Positions 57,918-64,000 of a DNA stretch of 64,000 bases are shown in pieces. The translations under genes and the position numbers were made by a program. Origin of the DNA: Mactra quadrangularis (Eukaryota > Mollusca > Bivalvia > Venerida > Mactridae). Within the stretch, counting starts at the first letter, position 1; every line of letters begins with the position of its first letter. The stretch covers positions 36,469,380-36,533,379 of the forward strand of contig CM046303.1 of the NCBI GenBank assembly GCA_025267735.1, written 5' to 3'. The notes under the pieces were generated by a model that was not told the origin of the DNA, did no database searches, and saw only the letters and a program-made list of their open reading frames with translations.

Positions 57918-60295
57918 GGGTTGGGCAAATCACCAACTTTTTTTAAAACGGGTGTTTTTTATGGCCAAATGATGCACTGAATCCAAATATGACCTTTAAA
58001 ATTGTCTCCGGTGACGTTTTAGGTTCACTTTTTGCGAAAATTCAAAATGGCTGCCAAAATGGCCGATTTTGGTTATGTAGACCTTTTTTATAATTTCACC
58101 ATAGCTTGTAATATATCATTTTGTAGGTTTTTAAGGATGATAAACACGTTTTTGAGGTTGAAAATAACAAAATATTTATGGGAAGCTATATTTATTGATA
58201 ATTTATACAATATTTCAGCCAAAATCACACAATTTCGTAGAATAATATCTACTTTTGCATTAAATTAAATTCCTATAAATCTTTTTATAGGCTTTTCAGC
58301 TTGCATATTACTATTATCATACTTATTTCTGCTTTTGATTATATAAATACAACTAAGAATGAATTTTTAACACCTTTATTAAGTATACACATACTAGCTT
58401 TAATAGCAATAACGAGATTGCATTCATCGAGCTATGCCGCTATTTCTGTTTAATTGTATAATGACTTTAAACTGTTATTAATAATTAAAAAAACATCTTC
58501 TGGTTTTAAATGTTTTACTGTTTATAGACTTTGATGCATTGCAGATATTGTTAATGTTTTCCTTATTTATAAAAATTTAATTTTGAAATTATTCTATTAA
58601 GTTGAAGATTATAACTCGAACAAGCTTGTACTGGCTGTATCTGTACATTTATACATGTATATGAAGTCTTGATTTCATAGTTGTGTAAAAAGTTATGAAC
58701 ATTTAGACAAATATATTCCTTTTCCAAGAATGGATATGTTAGAAATTAATAATGACGGAGGCGAAAATAGCATAGTTAGCATATGTAACTTTGATATCGA
58801 AGCCAAAATTGACCTCGAGATCTCACTTGGACAAAAAGGTTCTAAAGTAACATGGTGCAAGGTCATTAGAAGGACTTCAGACATGATTCTTCTAACTTTA
58901 ATTGATAGTCTATGGAGACTTTAGGAGCACAGTTCCGGTTGCTCTAATGGAGTTATCAAGACCACTCTATCAGTACAATTTTGAACCTGTTGCAGTTTTT
59001 GATTTGGTAGACTGGTAGTACAATGTTTAAACCATGCAAAAGTCAATGTGGGAGTGGAGTGTACAAGACCATGCACAAATACTTCCATTGATTTCTGTGT
59101 CAAGTGCCTATGTATTATAAGTCTTTAGATATGTAGTTGCTTATGTGAAAGCTGATACTCCTTTGTGATGTAAGGTTAAGGTGAAGTGATCTGGCCATAC
59201 TAACGCAAAGGTATTGCGCATTGTTCACATTCTTTCATGCTATATAAGGTCCATTTAGACATAGTTGTGTAGTTTTATACACAATTTTTTCCTTCTAAAT
59301 AGGTTCATTTTCATCTTTAAAGTTGTCATTCAATTTAAAATATCATTTAGCATCTATCAAGTTGTTGAGATTTGTTTTAGTTTGATGGACTCTAGCCTGT
59401 ATATTGAAGATTATCCTGTTGTTTCCTGCATGGACTAATAGATATGCTTGTTATCTGTTGAGTTGATTGAGAGCAGATATGTAACATGTAAAAAGTAATG
59501 GTCCATCACAGGAGCCTTCGGAGATTAAAAATTTTACAATGATAAACTTGCTAAACCTTCAAAGAGAGGCAATCACTATAAAAGCTTACATGATTAAGAT
59601 ATGTTATATGCTCACATACTTGATGGAGTGATAAAAACAAAAGAAAGAATTCTATCTGCTGAATTATATTTTGAACAAACTAATATTGGTCCATTCACAC
59701 TGAAATCAGTTGATTTGCTAAGGATTCACAAACAGAAAAACGAGTGATATGTGAAATAAGATATCCAAGAGCCACAACTGTGTCGCATTTACACCAAATG
59801 CGACACAAAAAAAGATAGTAAACTCAAAATGGAAATACTCCCTGAAAACAAACTAAACCAAAAACATAAAACCAGAAAATGATGTTTTGCTTAATATAGA
59901 CAGTGTTTTAAAGCAAACTCTTTGATCATGTAGCATATTTTGTAATTGTCTTACAGAATAATTGAAAATATGTATTGCCTGACCGAAATATTGTATAAAT
60001 TATCAATAAATAAAGCTTCCACTACTTATTTTTGGTATTTTAACCTCAAAAACGTGTTTATCAACCATAAAAACCTATAAAATGATATATTACAAGCTAT
60101 AATGAAAACATTATATTGTCCCGCATAACCAAAATCGGCCATTTTGGCGGCCATTTTGAATTTTCGCAAAAAGTGAACCTAAAACGCCATCGTAGAAAAT
60201 TTTAATTGTGATATTCAGACTCAGCACATAATTTGGCCATAAAAAACACCCGTTTGGTTTGCACCTTTTAAAAAAAGTTAATATTTGCCCAACCC
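57918..60295. mobile_element. 2.4-kb long-TIR element inside the LINE
   Basis: TIRs of about 260 bp: gggttgggcaaat at 57918 with its reverse ending at 60295. Shared inner blocks are tttttatggccaaat, ttcactttttgcgaaaattc, aaaatggccgattttggtta and acctcaaaaacgtgttta. The octamer taatatta flanks both sides (57910-57917, 60296-60303). It splits the C-terminal part of the LINE. The interior (58170-60030) holds only short open frames (for example 58730-58924) with no recognised domain. An 8-bp duplication allows hAT or P-type; the superfamily is open. Confidence 0.85.
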
Positions 60296-60334
60296 TAATA
60301 TTACTAATATATAATTGGCAAATAACCTGAAGGG

Positions 60335-60548
60335 AGATCTGTTAAACCTAAAATCTATACTGATCATATTGTGTCAAATATTGTGGACAATAGATCTTCA
60401 AATAACTCCAGATCATTTAAAATTCCATTTACTCACACAGAACAATTTAAAAACTCTTTTTTCGTAAAAACACTTATGGACTGGAACCATCTGGATGATA
60501 GAACAGTGCATGCGCAGAGTGCTTAAAGACAGCTCTTCAACGGGATTA
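60335..60548 (+). pseudogene. LINE ORF2, C-terminal end
   Basis: RSVKPKIYTDHIV, SSNNSRSFKIPF, FKNSFFVKTLMDWNHL, then a TAA at 60524 where a one-base loss breaks the final SxFK motif. This is the standard C-terminus (F..RT...WN.LP) of CR1/L2-type ORF2 and shows where the element ended before the 2.4-kb insertion. Confidence 0.8.
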
Positions 60549-60654
60549 ATCCCACTCTCCACTCTCTGTAGAACACATGCCAGCAGTGGCCCTTCTATGT
60601 ATACATACAGATACTTATGCCATTCTGTGACAGTGGCGAAATATCCAGTCATTA

Positions 60655-61478
60655 TTTTACGCGGCTCGTCAGCTTGTGCATCAAGGGCGCTGGTCAATAG
60701 TGGTTTAAAAGATCAAACCCTAGACCTGCACTGAAATAGGCGGAGTGTCGTGGAAAACCAACCGAAGGGTCTGAAAGTATCGAAGACAAAGTATTTAAGT
60801 CGAAATCCTTGTTTTTATTAAAATAACATTAGCATGAATGATCTTACATAATACAACATAAAATATAAACAAGAGTTGCAATTAACATTAGCATACAAGA
60901 AACAATATTACAAAATTGGTGGGGAAACTCACTTTGGCTTGGATTTCTGCCACAAGGTCTTTTATAGGGTCTTTGATACTTCAGATTGATTCATTGGTTG
61001 ATTAGACAATTTTGGGGTTCCGACCAATTAAAATGCTAAATTCTACACTTACATAAAAATATTTGATTTAGATCTATAAATTAGCACATTGCCATAGCAG
61101 ATGTTTTATTGCTTTATGGTTACCTTAAGAAAGAGTAAGAAGTTATACTTATAAGATTAAAACAGACTTAACAGATCTTAATTATCACCCTGTCTCATCA
61201 GATGGTCAGTTGACATCTGATGGTCAGCTTGATAATTATCAATGAAAGAGTAATAAAAGATATTTTAGAAAAGTAGCTTAATAAACTATTTACTAAACTA
61301 TGTAAAAACTAAATAAATTCACAAATATTGATTTTAACTACAATTTTTAAGTTAATTATTATAAAATCTTAATCCTCCTCACAAAGCTGATTAATTTGAT
61401 ATAAAATATAATAGGGCTCTATAATTTCTAAGTACAATGTTCAATCAATTTTACTAGAAAAAACATGGATCATAATAA
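60655..61478 (-). repeat. LTR-like dispersed repeat, right copy
   Basis: Inverted match to 193-1350, from ttttacgcggctcgtc to atggatcataat. On the minus strand it shows the same TATAAAA (60965-60971) and AATAAA-like signals. It lacks the extra block 733-1063 of the left copy. It begins about 100 bp after the LINE coding end. Confidence 0.65.
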
Positions 61479-61929
61479 TTATGCAATTAATACAAAGGTT
61501 GACTTGCATAACACTCAGGTAAGCCAAGCTTTGCATTAAGTATAAATAATGAAACTGGCTGTCTCACAATCTTTCTTAAATAAGAATCCACATAGTTTCT
61601 CACGTCTCTCTTTTCGGAAAACCATGTCCATCATGCCATAACAGTTTATCCAGTCAGCAAGTAATTCCTTGATACAGCAATGTGTAATTTTTCTTTTTAA
61701 AAAGGTCCTTGTACTTTCCGATCTTTAAATCCTCAAGTAATATTAGTTTAAATTTCAAATAGTAAATCCTACAACACATCAAAACATGGCCGCCACCACT
61801 ATGACATCATGATCAAATGTAGATCAAGGTAAAAAAGCAATGAGGTGCGCCGCGGGAAAATTGAACTAAAAACTGCATTTTGAATTTTTGTACATTTAAG
61901 AGCTGTCAACGGATTTTAATAGGATTTGA
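61479..61929. other. No gene seen
   Basis: Nothing recognised; a CpG patch gcgccgcgggaa at 61847-61858. Confidence 0.4.
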
Positions 61930-62075
61930 AGTATTATTAAAGATTTCAGATAGTGTATATGGGTCCTTCTATCCCTCGAAGCCACAAATAACCCCTCCGC
62001 TTACGCCTCGGGGTATATGTACTCTCGAGGTAGAAGGACCCATATACACTGTCAAAAATCTTTATAACTAATAAT
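61930..62075. mobile_element. Snap-back MITE-like hairpin
   Basis: gtgtatatgggtccttcta (61953-61971) pairs exactly with tagaaggacccatatacac downstream, with outer pairing attaaagattt / aaaatctttat. The centre is GC-rich (acccctccgcttacgcctcgg), unlike the AT-rich surroundings. Confidence 0.7.
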
Positions 62076-64000
62076 ATTAATGTAATAACTATTATTCCAA
62101 CCATGCTTATCATCTTGCATACAAATGTTCGAATAATTAGCATAAAAATTTGCAAAATCTGGTTCAGGGAAAAACTGACCGGTTTAAAATCGTCAGTATT
62201 GGTAATGCAATATCATAAAATAACCAGTATATCATTTACACCCCTAATAATTGCTATTGTTGTTATCAATGACTTAACTGTATCAGACAGCTTTAGGGTG
62301 GTTTAACATTGTATTATATAATATTACAAGTGTTTGGTATGTATACAACAATGTTCCACAACATTAACAAGTTGTCCTATTGCCATACATAGAGTTTACA
62401 CTATGTTACAGTTTGGTAATCCTATTTTACTCCACAGGTCTCTGACACCTTTAAACAATATTACACCATTATTGTTAGTACTATATCGTGTATTTATTGA
62501 TCAATACCTAGACTGTTTTACTTGTTGACTTTATTGTATATAAATTTGATTTTTTGTTAGGGGAGTATGTGACAGACAGCAAGATCAAATATCAAATTAA
62601 CATTTATTCTGTTGTAACTTGTTGTTATACTGATAATTTCACCAAATACGCAGTAAAATGTCTCTATGTCATGCCATCAATATCATGAACCTCAATGGGA
62701 ATAAAGACTTGTTCTATATCTTGGTATGTCAGGATGTTTCAAAAGTTAATTTCTAAGTCTGTCTGGTTTTTTTTAAATGTAGATTTGAGTCAAAACCTGT
62801 TACCGTATATGAATCATTACAGGCTTCCTATGTTTGAAAATCTGTTGAGGACTCACTATTTTCATTTTAGTACATGTAATATTCTTTTTGTTAGTTCAAC
62901 AAATGTTTTTTCCCATTGTATTGTTTTTTAATCAAGATCTATTTCTAATTCACTGTTTATAAACAATTTGTGTAAGTGTTGAAATGTTTGATTACACTGA
63001 TGACTGATGAGGAACATTCTGTTAAACAAACCAGTCAGATTAAATTAGACCCTATTTTCAAAAGCTTTCATTACAAAACAAATATGGCTTCATTTATCAC
63101 CTTAAACCATTTATGTTATCTCATTTTAATCCCTTTAAAAATTTCAAATTTTTTGTCCCCAAAGTATGCTGAACATACTTAATTTCTTTATCTTTCATCA
63201 GAATCAATGTAGCTTTGATGTTAAACTTTACATCTGTATAAATAATAGTTATTTTAAACCATTATAAAGGTGTCAGATTTATTTGTTAACAGTTTCAATA
63301 TCAATATCACAGCCTTATCAATTAATGCTTTTATTGTTTATTTATTTATTACTAGGACTGTTATTTATAGTTATAAGGTTATGCTTATATTTTGGCCTCT
63401 TTGTTTTCTTTGTTCAGAGGGTGACGCAGATGTGTACAAGTCAATATTGACGTTTATGCATTCAACAGGTGACCTTGTACACTGTAATAGTATTGGATGA
63501 TGTCACTATACCTTTAAATCGACTTTCTTTCTTTCATACAAAGAGTTTATTTGTGACGTTTTGCTTCATTTGATTTAAAAGTAACTGTCTGCGCATTAAT
63601 GCTAAACTTTAGTGTTGATAAATGACAGATATTGGTGCAGTTTGGAATGTTATTGTGGAAATAACTCTTTGTTTGTTGCTTCTAGTTTTTCTTCATTTAT
63701 ACAAAGGAATTTCTGATAACTTAACTGCATTAACAGATCTCTTTGTGTTATAAGTGTATTTTTGTTTCCTCTTTAAAGTTAAACTGTATCTTGTTGAACT
63801 ATAAGATAATCATGCAATTTCTGAACAAGAAAACTCAGAAATTAATAAAGGAAAAAATACCATGGGATGTAAATGTTCCTTATGCTAAGTGTACAACTAA
63901 GTCACGGAAGGTATATTATTTCTTTGTTATAATCTTCATTCTTTGTTGTTCTACGTATTGTTACATACAAACATTTCATGTTTTGTTACAAGAAATCTAT
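62076..64000. other. Right end of window, no gene confirmed
   Basis: AT-rich DNA, presumably epsin intron. A block 63420-63469 is bounded by ttctttgttcAG and ACAG|GTGACC like an exon, but in the phase required after the ENTH exon it stops at once. No other candidate. Confidence 0.4.

Larger units (their letters stand above)
55856..60548 (+). mobile_element. 5'-truncated non-LTR retrotransposon with two nested insertions
   Basis: Reverse-transcriptase coding sequence of the CR1/L2/jockey type runs in three blocks (55856-56423, 56650-57909, 60335-60548) separated by 56424-56646 and 57918-60295. The apurinic endonuclease domain is missing, as usual for 5'-truncated LINEs. No poly(A) or short-repeat tail was found; the LTR-like repeat begins ~100 bp after the coding end. 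It is presumed to lie in an epsin intron, sense to that gene. Confidence 0.85.

Noticed and set aside
193..61478. One giant transposon bounded by the 60-kb inverted repeat
   Set aside because: It would enclose two unrelated host genes; two separate insertions in opposite orientation explain it more simply.
63420..63469. Second epsin exon
   Set aside because: It has exon-like ends but a stop in the phase-0 reading required after the ENTH exon, and no epsin similarity.

Overview
The window looks like a stretch of a bivalve mollusc genome. It is AT-rich, genes are split into small exons separated by introns of several kilobases, and more than a third of the sequence is recognisable repeat. The most telling repeats are tandem arrays of a ~146-bp unit (core tgaccttgacctttgaccc) that run into a GACGG-type tetranucleotide tract and a short terminal hairpin, the layout known from bivalve pearl/BIV160-type elements. 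tRNA-derived SINEs and many MITEs point the same way. The species cannot be named from the sequence.

Two host genes are supported. (1) A minus-strand gene covers 38.4-8.5 kb. I assembled it from four exons whose splice sites and phases agree (all three junctions phase 1): a signal peptide (38276-38381), an EGF-like module (27237-27350), a furin-like cysteine-rich repeat (22272-22430) and a transmembrane segment (8554-8677). The product would be a small type I membrane receptor. Its cytoplasmic exons were not found and may lie left of the window. (2) A plus-strand epsin gene has its complete ENTH domain in one exon (47889-48492); its remaining exons were not found and probably lie right of the window.

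The rest is mobile DNA. 0-2 kb: the tail of a tandem-repeat element, an LTR-like repeat with TATA and AATAAA signals, and a hAT-like MITE. 8-15 kb: receptor TM exon, SINEs and two ~146-bp arrays, one of them inside a 172-bp array. 15.8-18.9 kb: a 3-kb terminal-inverted-repeat (TIR) element holding a splice-like coding exon. 19.7-27 kb: more tandem elements, including the 4-kb main array with a ~643-bp higher-order period. 27.5-34.9 kb: a TIR element with a truncated transposase start, MITEs and foldbacks. 35.4-36.5 kb: a dead piggyBac transposase. 43.9-46.5 kb: an element that contains a copy of itself plus a 450-bp palindrome. 55.8-60.5 kb: a dead non-LTR retrotransposon split by two later transposons. 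60.6-61.5 kb: an inverted second copy of the left LTR-like repeat.

The two host genes show no functional link. The mobile elements sit mostly in introns and between the two genes, and several record an order of insertion.
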